Assembly: GCA_014302835.1 (NCBI GenBank)
Contig: CP060294.1
Coordinates: 434,001-498,000, forward strand
DNA from: Pedobacter sp. PAMC26386
Lineage (GTDB): Bacteria; Bacteroidota; Bacteroidia; Sphingobacteriales; Sphingobacteriaceae
DNA: 64,000 nucleotides
Direction: 5' to 3'
The position numbers and the translations under genes are program-made. This document shows positions 44,379 to 53,677 of the stretch, in pieces; the first letter of the stretch is position 1, and each line of letters starts with the position of its first letter. The notes beneath the pieces are model-generated. The model was not told the origin of the DNA, did not search any database, and saw only the letters and a program-made list of their open reading frames with translations.

Positions 44379-45158
44379 TTGGAATTTTTAGAATTAAAGG
44401 ACTTTCTAGACATTAAAGTTGCGCAATACAACCGGCCTGACTTTATCACTAACGACCCAATTTGCATACCCCATCGATTCTCCAAAAAGCAAGACATAGA
44501 AATAGCAGCCTTTTTTGCCTCAATTCTGGCATGGGGTCAAAGAAAGACCATTATCAATAAATGCACTGATCTTTTCGACCGGATGGATAATGATCCATAT
44601 AACTTTATGCTGCATCACAGTGATGAAGATCTGCGTCGTTTATTAAACTTCAAGCACCGCACCTTTAACGATACCGATCTTCTCTATTTCGTCTCCTTTT
44701 TTAAACACCATTACAACCTTTCAGACAGTCTGGAAACAGCCTTTCTACCCACCAACTTTACCCAACTCAGTAACTTCTCTGCCGAAGATGCCCTCAATCA
44801 TTTTCGTGCCTATTTCTTTAGCCTGCCAGACTCACCGCGCAGAACCGTTAAACACATTTCGTCCCCATTACAGAAATCTACCTGTAAGCGGCTGAACATG
44901 TTTCTTCGCTGGATGGTCAGAAAAGATAATAAAGGTGTTGATTTCGGTGTATGGACAACAATCTCCCCAGCCAATCTTATTTGTCCCTGTGATGTACATG
45001 TTGATCGTGTAGCCCGTAAACTGGATCTAATCACTAGAAAACAAACCGATTGGAGAACAGCAGTAGAATTAACAACAGAACTCCGGAAATTTGACCCTAC
45101 AGATCCCGTGAAATATGATTTTGCCCTATTTGGTCTTGGCGTAGAAGAGAAATTTTAG
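44379..45158 (+). CDS. DUF2400 (TIGR02757) family protein
   Basis: 259 residues from a TTG start at 44379, chosen because it gives the family opening LKDFLDIKVAQYNRPDFITN. Further family segments are DPICIPHRFSKKQDIEIAAF, ILAWGQRKTIINKC and CDVHVDRVARKLDLI, with PTDPVKYDFALFGLGV at the end. The last part resembles a helix-hairpin-helix DNA-glycosylase-like fold, but no biochemical role is known. Encoded upstream of the YdeI-like gene with 36 bases between. Confidence 0.85.
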   Translation: MEFLELKDFLDIKVAQYNRPDFITNDPICIPHRFSKKQDIEIAAFFASILAWGQRKTIINKCTDLFDRMDNDPYNFMLHHSDEDLRRLLNFKHRTFNDTDLLYFVSFFKHHYNLSDSLETAFLPTNFTQLSNFSAEDALNHFRAYFFSLPDSPRRTVKHISSPLQKSTCKRLNMFLRWMVRKDNKGVDFGVWTTISPANLICPCDVHVDRVARKLDLITRKQTDWRTAVELTTELRKFDPTDPVKYDFALFGLGVEEKF

Positions 45159-45194
45159 AAAAGAACTATCTTTAACTCAACAAATAAGCCCTGG

Positions 45195-45704
45195 ATGGTA
45201 GTTTTCGATACAGAAATAGAGCGTTTTTCCCAAATGGGTGAGAAAACCGGGTGGACCTATATCGCTATCCCCAAGGAGATAGCCATTCAGTTAAAACCCA
45301 ATTGTAAAAAAAGCTTTCGTGTTCAGGGCCTTCTCGATGGTCTGGCAGTATCCGGTTTGGCATTGCTGCCGATGGGAGAGGGAGACTTTATTCTTGCGTT
45401 GAACAGTAATCTCCGTAAGCAATTAAAAAAAGAAGAAGGAGCGAAGCTACGTATAGAACTTGAAGAAGATAAAAACTTCAAAATAGAAATGCCCGAAGAC
45501 CTCGAACTGTGTCTGATGGAAGAAAGACATTGTCTCGACAGTTTCTTCAAGCTCCCGAAATCCCATCAAAACTACTACATCAACTGGCTTAACACCGCTA
45601 AAACAGAACCTACCCGTATTAAACGCTTAACTCAGATTGTCATAGCAATGGATAAAAAGCAAAACTTCTCAGAAATGATGCGGAGCAACAAAGCCGATCA
45701 GTAA
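45195..45704 (+). CDS. YdeI/OmpD-associated family protein (DUF1905 + OmdA)
   Basis: 169 residues. The N-terminal ~95 residues form a DUF1905 domain (GWTYIAIPKEIAIQLKP, VQGLLDGLAVSGLALLPMGE). The C-terminal part has the OmdA/bacteriocin-protection pattern FFKLPKSHQNYYINWLNTAK and TRIKRLTQIVIAMDKKQ. Function is poorly defined; family links to envelope stress and peptide resistance are weak. The stop codon begins the 55-base tandem repeats. Confidence 0.82.
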   Translation: MVVFDTEIERFSQMGEKTGWTYIAIPKEIAIQLKPNCKKSFRVQGLLDGLAVSGLALLPMGEGDFILALNSNLRKQLKKEEGAKLRIELEEDKNFKIEMPEDLELCLMEERHCLDSFFKLPKSHQNYYINWLNTAKTEPTRIKRLTQIVIAMDKKQNFSEMMRSNKADQ

Positions 45705-45871
45705 GCCTAACCAGCAATCCAATAAACAAGTTTCTTCAAAAAGCAATCCACTAAGCTTCGTCTAACCAGCAATCCAACAAACAAGTCTCTTCAAAAGCAA
45801 TCCACTAAGCTTCGTCTAACCAGCAATCCAACAAACAAGTTTCTTCAAAAAGCAATCTAACAAGTTTCTTC
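45702..45871 (+). repeat. Tandem repeat, ~55-bp unit, about three copies
   Basis: Units start at 45708, 45763 and 45817 (periods 55 and 54). Each contains TAACCAGCAATCCAACAAAC, then AAGT(T/C)TCTTCAAA and AGCAATCCACTAAGCTTC. Copies 1 and 2 differ at few bases; copy 3 degenerates after AGCAATC. The array starts at the stop codon of the YdeI gene. No ORF explains it. Confidence 0.85.
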
Positions 45872-45946
45872 TAATCCGCCAACAAGCAACCACCCTAGAT
45901 TACAAAATCAAGCTAACCTCCTTTACATGGTGAAAAAACCGGTGAA

Positions 45947-46029
45947 ATCAAAAAGAAGACCCTGTAGTTTTCAGACCTTATTCATTCTTCATGAATAAGG
46001 TCTGAAAACTACAGGGTCTTCTTTTTGAT
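45947..46029. repeat. 39-bp perfect inverted repeat (giant hairpin) between convergent genes
   Basis: Arms 45947-45985 and 45991-46029 are exact reverse complements over all 39 bases around a TCTTC loop. The base carries A/T runs (ATCAAAAAG and CTTTTTGAT), so it can end transcription both ways between the YdeI gene and the glycosyltransferase gene. Confidence 0.9.
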
Positions 46030-46054
46030 CTATATTTTTTCTCAGTGGAAAGGC

Positions 46055-46783
46055 TTAGTTTCTTTTGTAGTCCCTAAACCAACTGGATATCTTCATTTGA
46101 ATCACCCCTAAAAAAGCCTCTCTGAAAATCCTTGTACTCATTTTAGACGTTCCTTCCGTTCTATCTGTAAAAATAATTGGAACTTCAACTACATTGAATC
46201 CAAATTTAATTGCAGTAAACTTCATTTCAATTTGAAACGCATACCCAACAAATTTAATCTTGTCAAAAGGAATAGTTTCCAGAACCACTCTTCTATAACA
46301 TTTAAATCCAGCAGTAGCATCCTGAATACTGATCCTTGTAATCAATCTTACATACATCGAAGCAAAATAAGACATTAACACCCTGCTCATAGGCCAGTTC
46401 ACTACATTAACGCCTCTTACATAACGCGATCCAATAGCAACATCTCCACCATTTACACAAGCCTCACGAAGTTTAAATAAATCATCCGGATTATGAGAGA
46501 AATCCGCATCCATTTCAAAAATATAAACATAAGAACGTTGCAATGCCCATTTGAAGCCATGGATATAAGCAGTTCCCAAACCTAATTTTCCACTTCTCTG
46601 TTCCATATGTAAACCAGGAAATTCCAGTTGTAATTTTTTTACAATATCAGCCGTGCCATCCGGCGATCCGTCATCGATAATCAGAACTTCAAAAGAAAAA
46701 CTAAGACTGAAAACCTTGCGGATAATCTTCTCAATATTTTCTTTCTCATTATAGGTGGGGATGATGACTAAGCTATCTGACAC
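46055..46783 (-). CDS. Polyprenol-phosphate glycosyltransferase (Dpm1-like, GT2)
   Basis: 242-residue GT-A fold enzyme. Start SLVIIPTYNEKENIEKIIRK; the nucleotide-sugar motif IDDGSPDGTADI; the metal-binding EMDADFSHNPDDL; then GSRYVRGVNVVNWP, QDATAGFKCYRR and VPIIFTDRTEGTSKMS. These match polyprenol monophosphomannose synthases. It lacks a C-terminal membrane domain, so it is a soluble or peripheral form. The made lipid-linked sugar could feed protein or glycan mannosylation, known in Bacteroidota. Confidence 0.9.
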   Translation of the reverse strand: MSDSLVIIPTYNEKENIEKIIRKVFSLSFSFEVLIIDDGSPDGTADIVKKLQLEFPGLHMEQRSGKLGLGTAYIHGFKWALQRSYVYIFEMDADFSHNPDDLFKLREACVNGGDVAIGSRYVRGVNVVNWPMSRVLMSYFASMYVRLITRISIQDATAGFKCYRRVVLETIPFDKIKFVGYAFQIEMKFTAIKFGFNVVEVPIIFTDRTEGTSKMSTRIFREAFLGVIQMKISSWFRDYKRN

Positions 46784-46929
46784 GAGTATAATATAAATTG
46801 TAAATTATCCGCGAAAATATTGATTAAAATCGAAAATCTGGTAACTATACTATGATTTAACATCACTTAACATTTTGATCCGTTTATAATTCATCGAATA
46901 AATTTGAACAGATACAATATCTTTCAAAA

Positions 46930-46963
46930 AAAAAGGCCGTAATTTTAAAATTACGGCCTTTTT
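46930..46963 (-). terminator. Intrinsic terminator of the POT transporter gene
   Basis: Palindromic AAAGGCCGTAATTTT/AAAATTACGGCCTTT stem next to nine A on the plus strand (U-tract for minus transcripts). Confidence 0.85.
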
Positions 46964-46978
46964 AGTAATTAAATAAAC

Positions 46979-48895
46979 TTAGCTAGTCGCGTTCATTGTT
47001 TTCTGTAACCACTTTGTGATGAAGAATAAAATGAAGGAAGCGATACCAGCCATAACCACGAATAACATGAAGAAATCATAAAGATTTTTTATCGTGTATC
47101 CAAGGAAAGTAGGTTTCTCAGGATTAAGATTATAAACTTCAACTACTGAAGCAGTTTTGTCGCTACCCTTAACAATATAGATTTCTGTTTGAGCCGCATT
47201 GGTACCCAATAAGAATTTACCTTCTTTTTCGCCAGTAACCGCAAGTTTTGCAACATCCTCAGCACTTAATTTCTTAGGAGAAATCCGGTTAATTTTGTTC
47301 GTATCAATTGTAAGAGCAGGTTGAGCAGCAGTAATTGAAAGACCAACTAAAGAATCCGGAGCAAGAGAATGTGAATTCTTTTTAACCGTACTTAAATCCC
47401 ATTGCTGGATATTTTTTTTGCTGTTAGCGACTTGCTGCCAGTCTATAACACTGTTTGTCAAGACCAACGGGCTAACTTTGTATTCAGCTATTTTAGCTTC
47501 TTCTTCAGGGTATTTAGAACTTAATTTTCCGGCCAATACATTCGCACCCGCATTGGCAAGGAACCATACCGCCATTAAAAGAGAAGAGAGTTTTAAAGGA
47601 GAGAGTTTATTTACCAATGATAAACCAATTGGTGAAAGACATAACTCACCCCATGTGTGGAAAGCATACATACCAATCAGGTAAATCATACTTACTTTGA
47701 TACCAGCACCTACATCCTTAACACCTGTAGCAATGACAAGGTATCCCAATGCAAGTAACATTAAACCTAAAGCCATTTTAGTAGGAGCAGAAGGCTCTCT
47801 TTTACCTAATTTAATCCATAGCCACGCGAATATCGGTGCAAATACAACGACGAAAATAGAGTTTAAAGACTGGAACCAGCTTGAAGGAATCGTAAAGAAT
47901 CCTAAGTTTCTTTGAGTCTGCTCTTCGGCAAAGAACGTTAATGAAGCTCCCGCTTGCTCAAAAGCACTCCAGAAGAATAAAACGAAGAAAGCAACGATAA
48001 AGATTACAGATATCTTTTTCTTCTCAATCTTAGTTAACGTTTTATCCATGAAGATCATAGCTGCGATACCCACTACAGCAACCAGCAGCAGGTAACTCAA
48101 ATAGCTCACAATTTTAGCATCAATATATAACATCCCTACACAAAGTGCAGAAAAAGCAAATAAGCCCAGATAAACCAGAACTGGTGATATTTTTTTGTCA
48201 CCAGGATTAGCAGGTGTTAAACCTAAAAGATCTCCATTCTGATCACGTACGTACTTATCTCTGAACTTGATGAAAACGATTACCCCAATGGCCATTGCTA
48301 TTGCGCCGGCAAGGAATGCCCATTTAAAATCAGCAGGATTACCTGTATCTCCAAAAAAACCACAAATAAATGGACCCAATGCACCACCAACATTGATCCC
48401 CATATAGAAAATCGTGTAAGCAGCATCAATCCTGCGGTCATTTTTCGGGTAAAGCTGGCCCACCATTGAGGAGATATTTGGTTTAAAGAAACCATTCCCC
48501 GAAATCATAAATCCTAAACCAGTAAAAAACAGAAAAGTAGAAATGTCAGGCATTGTATGATAAAGGGAAGCACAACCGAACATAATCAGTTCTCCCAGTG
48601 CCATTAGTATCCCTCCGGTTACAATAGATCTTCTGTTTCCCCAATATTTATCAGCGATAAAACCACCAATCAATGGAGTCAGGTATACAAGTCCTGTATA
48701 ACTTCCGTATAGATTTGACGCAAATGCTTTGTCAAACAATAGGGCTTTGGTCATAAAAAGCACCAAAATAGCCCGCATACCGTAGTAATTGAAACGTTCC
48801 CACATCTCGGTAGCGAACAGTACATATAATCCTTTTGGATGGCCTTTTTGAGCAGCGTCTACTTGCCCCGGCTTAAGGATTTCAGATTGATCCAT
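46979..48895 (-). CDS. POT/PTR2 family proton-peptide symporter, with large soluble insert
   Basis: 638 residues, MFS-type importer of di- and tripeptides. POT motifs: TEMWERFNYYGMRAILVLFM (ExxERFxYY proton site), GGFIADKYWGNRRSI, FYMGINVGGALGPFICG (PTR2 signature) and WGELCLSPIGLSLVNKLSPL. Unusual is a hydrophilic stretch of about 150 residues (from SSKYPEEEAKIAEYKV to NLNPEKPTFLGY) between the last two predicted TM segments. A second POT gene follows upstream on the same strand. Confidence 0.92.
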   Translation of the reverse strand: MDQSEILKPGQVDAAQKGHPKGLYVLFATEMWERFNYYGMRAILVLFMTKALLFDKAFASNLYGSYTGLVYLTPLIGGFIADKYWGNRRSIVTGGILMALGELIMFGCASLYHTMPDISTFLFFTGLGFMISGNGFFKPNISSMVGQLYPKNDRRIDAAYTIFYMGINVGGALGPFICGFFGDTGNPADFKWAFLAGAIAMAIGVIVFIKFRDKYVRDQNGDLLGLTPANPGDKKISPVLVYLGLFAFSALCVGMLYIDAKIVSYLSYLLLVAVVGIAAMIFMDKTLTKIEKKKISVIFIVAFFVLFFWSAFEQAGASLTFFAEEQTQRNLGFFTIPSSWFQSLNSIFVVVFAPIFAWLWIKLGKREPSAPTKMALGLMLLALGYLVIATGVKDVGAGIKVSMIYLIGMYAFHTWGELCLSPIGLSLVNKLSPLKLSSLLMAVWFLANAGANVLAGKLSSKYPEEEAKIAEYKVSPLVLTNSVIDWQQVANSKKNIQQWDLSTVKKNSHSLAPDSLVGLSITAAQPALTIDTNKINRISPKKLSAEDVAKLAVTGEKEGKFLLGTNAAQTEIYIVKGSDKTASVVEVYNLNPEKPTFLGYTIKNLYDFFMLFVVMAGIASFILFFITKWLQKTMNATS

Positions 48896-48967
48896 AAAAG
48901 TTGTTTTATAGTTTAGTTAAATTTAAAAGTTTGCAAATTAATTCTAATTATCGGTTATTCCCCGTAA

Positions 48968-50629
48968 CTATTTTATTCCTTTTTCCTCCATAATGCCATT
49001 CAGCCATTTTAAAAGGAAGAATGCAATTACCGCAGAGAATAGAAGAAGGCTGAAATTTACCCAGAAAAAGTTGGCTTTATTTTCATAAGTATCCCAAAGC
49101 GTAGCGAGTACGCCAGATAATTTATTTCCAATAGAAGTAGCCAGGAACCATCCGCCCATCATCAGGGAAGTGATTCTTACCGGGCTTAATTTCGAAACAA
49201 GGGAAAGTCCCATCGGACTCAAAAATAGCTCTCCGATTGTAATTACCCCATAACCAGCTACCAGCCAGAGAACAGAAACCTTTTCCGCACCATTGCCACC
49301 AGAATAAACTGCCCCAATCATCACCAGTACGGAAAGTGCTGAAATGAATAAACCGAATGCAATCTTTGTAGCCGTACTAGGTTCCCTGTTCCTGTTTCGG
49401 AGCCAGGTGAAAAATGCCACCACTAAGGGCGTCAGTAAAATAACCCATGCCGGATTAATGGATTGGCTCAGGTTAGTTGCCCAAAGCTCTACTTTACCAC
49501 CTTCTTGCGGAAGTTCAGCAGCAGGTATATTTTTGAAATAAGTTGGGTAATTGTATTCTTTGAGTACTATTCCATCTTTCTTTTGAATGCGGAAAGCATG
49601 GTCATATAAAGGTATAGAGTCTTTCGAATAAGTGAAGTTTTGTGAAAAGTTAAGTTTAGAGAAGGTTTTCTCAGCAATAGGGTTTTTTAAATGCCTGTCT
49701 GTATACCGGTCAGCCCAGGTAGTTAGCGCAGTACCATTTTGTTTGAACACTGCCCAAAACAAGATTACTACAGCAAATATCGTCAGTAACGCAGCGATTG
49801 GTCTTTTTTCATCCTTATCCGCTTTTGCCAGTAAAGAACCATAAAAATAAATTACAGGAACACAAGCGAAGATGAAGGCATCAGTAGAGGCAGAGCCTAC
49901 TAGCGCATGCCCCATTAGTTTAGTAGGAAGCACCCAGCCAATTACCCCAGCAATTACAGAAGGAACCAGGATCACCAATACAATTTTCAAGAAAGACATG
50001 TCGCCTTCTTTTACGCCTTTTTTAACATCGAAAGCTCTGTAATGCTTCATGCCATACATGAAAATGGCAACGCCGATAAACATTCCCACTCCAGCAGCGA
50101 TAAAAGCATAACCCCAGCCCAGCATAATATACAATGCAGCACCAAAGAAATTGCAAATAAAGGCTCCGATATTGATCCCCATGTAGAAGATGTTGTAACC
50201 CTCATCTTTTTTATCCGAATATTCAGGGGTAGAATAGATATTACCCAGCAGGGTAGAGATGTTTGGTTTGAAAAAACCGTTTCCAATAATCACAAGGGTC
50301 ATCGAAAGATATAAAACAGGTAAACTATGTACCGCCATCATGCAATAACCAACACCCATTAACAGGCCGCCGAGAATGATAGATTTGGCATAGCCTAAAT
50401 ACCGGTCAGCAATTAATCCGCCTAAAAAGGGAGTCAGGAATACCAAGGCGATGAATGTACCGTAAAGATCGGCAGATTCAGCTTCGGTCATTGAGAAACC
50501 GGCTTTAACGTCTTTTAAATATAGGGTGAAAATCCCTATCATCAGGTAATATCCGAAGCGTTCCCACATCTCGGACAAGAAAAGAAAAGTCAGCCCTTTG
50601 GGGTGCTTTACTTTAATGGTTTCATTCAT
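48968..50629 (-). CDS. POT/PTR2 family proton-peptide symporter
   Basis: 553 residues from the ATG at 50629 (a TTG three codons earlier is also open). Motifs: LSEMWERFGYYLMIG, GGLIADRYLGYAKSI, FYMGINIGAFICNFFG and GELFLSPMGLSLVSKLSP. It differs from its neighbour: a hydrophilic insert of ~85 residues lies in the middle (from YTDRHLKNPIAEK to ATNLSQSINPAW), not near the C-terminus. Both genes read in one direction with 72 bases between and may be co-transcribed. Confidence 0.92.
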   Translation of the reverse strand: MNETIKVKHPKGLTFLFLSEMWERFGYYLMIGIFTLYLKDVKAGFSMTEAESADLYGTFIALVFLTPFLGGLIADRYLGYAKSIILGGLLMGVGYCMMAVHSLPVLYLSMTLVIIGNGFFKPNISTLLGNIYSTPEYSDKKDEGYNIFYMGINIGAFICNFFGAALYIMLGWGYAFIAAGVGMFIGVAIFMYGMKHYRAFDVKKGVKEGDMSFLKIVLVILVPSVIAGVIGWVLPTKLMGHALVGSASTDAFIFACVPVIYFYGSLLAKADKDEKRPIAALLTIFAVVILFWAVFKQNGTALTTWADRYTDRHLKNPIAEKTFSKLNFSQNFTYSKDSIPLYDHAFRIQKKDGIVLKEYNYPTYFKNIPAAELPQEGGKVELWATNLSQSINPAWVILLTPLVVAFFTWLRNRNREPSTATKIAFGLFISALSVLVMIGAVYSGGNGAEKVSVLWLVAGYGVITIGELFLSPMGLSLVSKLSPVRITSLMMGGWFLATSIGNKLSGVLATLWDTYENKANFFWVNFSLLLFSAVIAFFLLKWLNGIMEEKGIK

Positions 50630-50738
50630 CAATTTCAAAAATTAGGTGTGTGTTAGCGATTGACGCATCGCGCAATATAAGGACATGACCCCATAATCAC
50701 AAATCTGAACCCTATAGGGGCTGTTTTTTGCTTAAAAG

Positions 50739-51644
50739 TTAATTTTTTACTGGTATCTCTTTTGGTTTTGGATCTATATAGAAATCATCCTTAGCATTTG
50801 GATCATTCTTTAATTCAATATTTTCCATGAGCTTTAATTGATTACCAAGTAAGCGGTAACCATCAAAACTGGAGTCGGAAGCATAATATTCAAAATTTCC
50901 CTCCATATTGGGGTCAAAAGGGGCCAGGTGATCAAAAACAATCATCTGTTCCTTCTTGTCCAGCCTTAAAGTCATGGAATTCAGTTTATTGTATTCGAAT
51001 ACTATCCTGTTCTTTACTTCCGTGTTTTTGGCTCCCTGAAAAATGGCCTTTCCAAACTTAAGTTCATCATTTGCAAAAGAAAGGACTTCAATTACTTTTT
51101 TAGAGGTTTTATTGGTGTTGCCTTTCCAGCCCAAAAGGACATAAGAAGTCTGCTGACCACTTACAATCAAGGGCACAATTTCATAATAACGGGCGCCATA
51201 CCATTGCTTATTCGTGGCAATGATATTTGTATCCTTGAATTGATCTGTTTCATCAAGCAGTGGATATAGTTTTAACTTTCCATCTCTTGTAGCCATTTGG
51301 ACTGTGCCAAAAAAGCGATAAGTACCTTCTAGAGTGGGCACATACCAGGAAAAAATTCTGAAAGTACGGTCTGGTGATTGTATGACAGAGATCATTTGCA
51401 GGGAATCAAAGCCAAAATCAAAAGAGGAGGGAGTTTTTAAAGCGGTAACCAGCATTTTGATGAATTTTGCATTCTGTGCAAAACGATCTGCATTACTGGG
51501 AGCAGAAAATAAGGTGCTGGTAATTTTAACCAGTGAATCCTGGTATTTACTCAGAGTTTCTGTGCCTGGATTAAGCTGCGCAGAGACATTCGTCACCGCA
51601 CAGCTCATCAGGAATAATATTAACAAAGTTTTAACCCTGTTCAT
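50739..51644 (-). CDS. Conserved secreted protein of unknown function
   Basis: 301 residues, signal peptide ~1-22 (cut after NVSAQ). No family recognised. The mature protein is beta-rich with regularly spaced aromatic strands (TFRIFSWYVPTLEGTYRFFG, VQMATRDGKLKLYPLL, YVLLGWKGNTNKTSKKVI, IVFEYNKLNSMTLRLDKKEQ) and ends in a Pro/Lys tail. Its start overlaps the thiolase stop by one base, so they are probably co-transcribed, though the functions have no obvious link. A periplasmic or surface beta-propeller/sandwich is a guess. Confidence 0.75.
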   Translation of the reverse strand: MNRVKTLLILFLMSCAVTNVSAQLNPGTETLSKYQDSLVKITSTLFSAPSNADRFAQNAKFIKMLVTALKTPSSFDFGFDSLQMISVIQSPDRTFRIFSWYVPTLEGTYRFFGTVQMATRDGKLKLYPLLDETDQFKDTNIIATNKQWYGARYYEIVPLIVSGQQTSYVLLGWKGNTNKTSKKVIEVLSFANDELKFGKAIFQGAKNTEVKNRIVFEYNKLNSMTLRLDKKEQMIVFDHLAPFDPNMEGNFEYYASDSSFDGYRLLGNQLKLMENIELKNDPNAKDDFYIDPKPKEIPVKN

Positions 51645-52822
51645 TAATTTAATTTTTCAATCACTAATGCGCTTGCTCCGCCACCACCATTACAAATTCC
51701 GGCAACGCCGATTTTGCCATTATTTTGGTTTAGAACAGAGAGTAAAGTAACTACAATACGCGCTCCGGAAGCACCCAGCGGATGACCCATTGCTACCGCA
51801 CCACCATTCACATTCACCTGCGATTCAGCTAAGCCCATTTCCTGATTGTTAGCTAAAGAAACTACTGAAAATGCTTCATTGATCTCAAAGAAATCTACAT
51901 CGGCCAGACTTTTTCCAGCTCTTGCTAAAGCCAGAGGTATAGCTTTTGAAGGAGCAGTAGTGAACCATTCTGGCGCCTGTTGTGCATCAGCATAACTTAA
52001 TATGCGTGCCATTGGTTTTAAACCCAGTTCTTTTGCTTTATCAGCACTCATTAATACTAATGCTGCTGCGCCATCATTTAATGCTGATGCATTCGCCGCA
52101 GTTACTGTACCGTCTTTTTTAAATACTGGTTTTAAGCCAGGCAGTTTGTCAAAGTTAACAGAGAATGCATCTTCGTCTTTATCAACGATGGTCGTGTTTC
52201 CTTTACGATCCACAACTTCAACCGGGATGATTTCTGCACTGAATTTACCTTCATTGATTGCCGCTTGTGCTCTTTTATAAGAACTAACAGCATAATTATC
52301 TTGTGCCTCACGGCTGATATTACAAGTTGATGCGCATAATTCAGCAGCAGAACCCATATGGTAGTCATTATAAACATCCCATAAACCATCCTTAACTAAG
52401 CCATCTGTAATTTGTCCATGTCCTAATCTATAACCTGTTCTTGCTTTATCAAGGTAATAAGGTACATTACTCATGCTTTCCATTCCGCCGGCAACAACAA
52501 TATCATTTTGTCCTAAAGCGATACTCTGAGCCGCAAGCATAATTGCTTTAGTTCCGGAAGCACATACTTTATTAATTGTGGTTGCAGGAACATCAGGTAA
52601 ACCGGCAAATTTAGCCGCCTGAGTAGCTGGAGCCTGACCTACATTAGCAGATAAAACATTACCCATGTATACTTCCTGTACATCTTCAGGTTTAATTCCC
52701 GATTTCTCAACAGCAGCTTTAATGGCAAGACCGCCTAACTGGGTAGCAGTAAAACCTGACAGCGACCCGCCGAAACTTCCAATTGGTGTCCTTAATGCTG
52801 ATACAATAACTACTTCTCTCAT
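51644..52822 (-). CDS. Acetyl-CoA C-acetyltransferase (thiolase)
   Basis: 392 residues. Catalytic C87 ([10 protein letters not shown]), the His in [16 protein letters not shown] and the Cys in CNGGGGASA are all present, with [10 protein letters not shown] between. It can split acetoacetyl-CoA to two acetyl-CoA or condense them. With scoAB in this window it forms a plausible acetoacetate/ketone route; a beta-oxidation role is possible since no specific marker separates them. Confidence 0.94.
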   Translation of the reverse strand: MREVVIVSALRTPIGSFGGSLSGFTATQLGGLAIKAAVEKSGIKPEDVQEVYMGNVLSANVGQAPATQAAKFAGLPDVPATTINKVCASGTKAIMLAAQSIALGQNDIVVAGGMESMSNVPYYLDKARTGYRLGHGQITDGLVKDGLWDVYNDYHMGSAAELCASTCNISREAQDNYAVSSYKRAQAAINEGKFSAEIIPVEVVDRKGNTTIVDKDEDAFSVNFDKLPGLKPVFKKDGTVTAANASALNDGAAALVLMSADKAKELGLKPMARILSYADAQQAPEWFTTAPSKAIPLALARAGKSLADVDFFEINEAFSVVSLANNQEMGLAESQVNVNGGAVAMGHPLGASGARIVVTLLSVLNQNNGKIGVAGICNGGGGASALVIEKLN

Positions 52823-52894
52823 TTGTCTCTATTAAATTTGGTTATGGGCAAATCTAATAATTTTAAATTTGCTCTGGAAGGTCTTTTTTAAAAC

Positions 52895-53674
52895 CTACAA
52901 TAAAAATGACTTATACATTCCTTTTGCATATTCGCCCCACCCCTTTAAAGCATTGGTTAGCGTTAGTGTTAACCCCTTTTTATCTGTAGCTTTTCCTTTA
53001 GTTGGAGGAAACAGCTTATTTGCGCTTACTGGTCTGTCTGATACTGACTTAGCAAACCAGGTAACATTCTCGTGAGGCATTGCTAGTCCGAGTATCATTC
53101 CAGGTAAACCACTAAAGGATTCCGGACCGCCAGAAACAGGAATCTGATCGGTATAAAAAGCAACAACATAAATGGAGTCCATCACTAGTGCATTTGCTCT
53201 GCGGCAGTTAAAACCTGCGATTTCTCTGGTTTCATCTGTTATTTTCCAATTGATAACTCTGGCACTATCCTTAATCAGGAAAGTTTCTTCGAAGACTTTT
53301 TTCTGGGTAATCTGCTGATTGGTATTTAAATCTGTATAAGTTGTATTGATCTGGGTTACACTTGGATCTTCCCCGAAAAATTGAGAAGGAGGGGTGTCGT
53401 CAGCTATTGGTTTAAACAAAGTAATCTGGTTCGAAAAAGACAATGTACTTTTGGTGAGTTTAAATTGTGGCGATGTCTTTTTAAATTGTTCAAAAAATTG
53501 TGATAGATAACCTTCATTATCTTTATTGATTCTTTTTTGAATAATCGCATACATATTTGTACTTCTTTCAAATTGTATTTCTCCTTCGGTTGTAAATCTT
53601 GCATTCTGTGCAAGTAAGGAGGTACTGAAGCCAAATAACAGGCAGGTCAGGATAATTATTGTGCTTTGTTTCAT
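52895..53674 (-). CDS. GLPGLI family protein
   Basis: 259 residues, signal peptide ~1-22 (LLAQ). The name-giving motif appears as FSGLPGMILGLAM (residues ~190-200), preceded by INWKITDETREIAGFNCRRA and VAFYTDQIPVSGGPESF, the typical conserved blocks. Function unknown; these proteins occur almost only in Bacteroidota, usually next to a TonB-dependent barrel, as here (3 bases after it). A role in assisting that barrel or in processing its cargo is an inference from context. Confidence 0.92.
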   Translation of the reverse strand: MKQSTIIILTCLLFGFSTSLLAQNARFTTEGEIQFERSTNMYAIIQKRINKDNEGYLSQFFEQFKKTSPQFKLTKSTLSFSNQITLFKPIADDTPPSQFFGEDPSVTQINTTYTDLNTNQQITQKKVFEETFLIKDSARVINWKITDETREIAGFNCRRANALVMDSIYVVAFYTDQIPVSGGPESFSGLPGMILGLAMPHENVTWFAKSVSDRPVSANKLFPPTKGKATDKKGLTLTLTNALKGWGEYAKGMYKSFLL

Positions 53675-53677
53675 AAG

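Noticed and set aside
45702..45871. Repeats considered as a CRISPR array
   Set aside because: Units are contiguous 54-55 base copies without unique spacers, and no cas genes are in the window.
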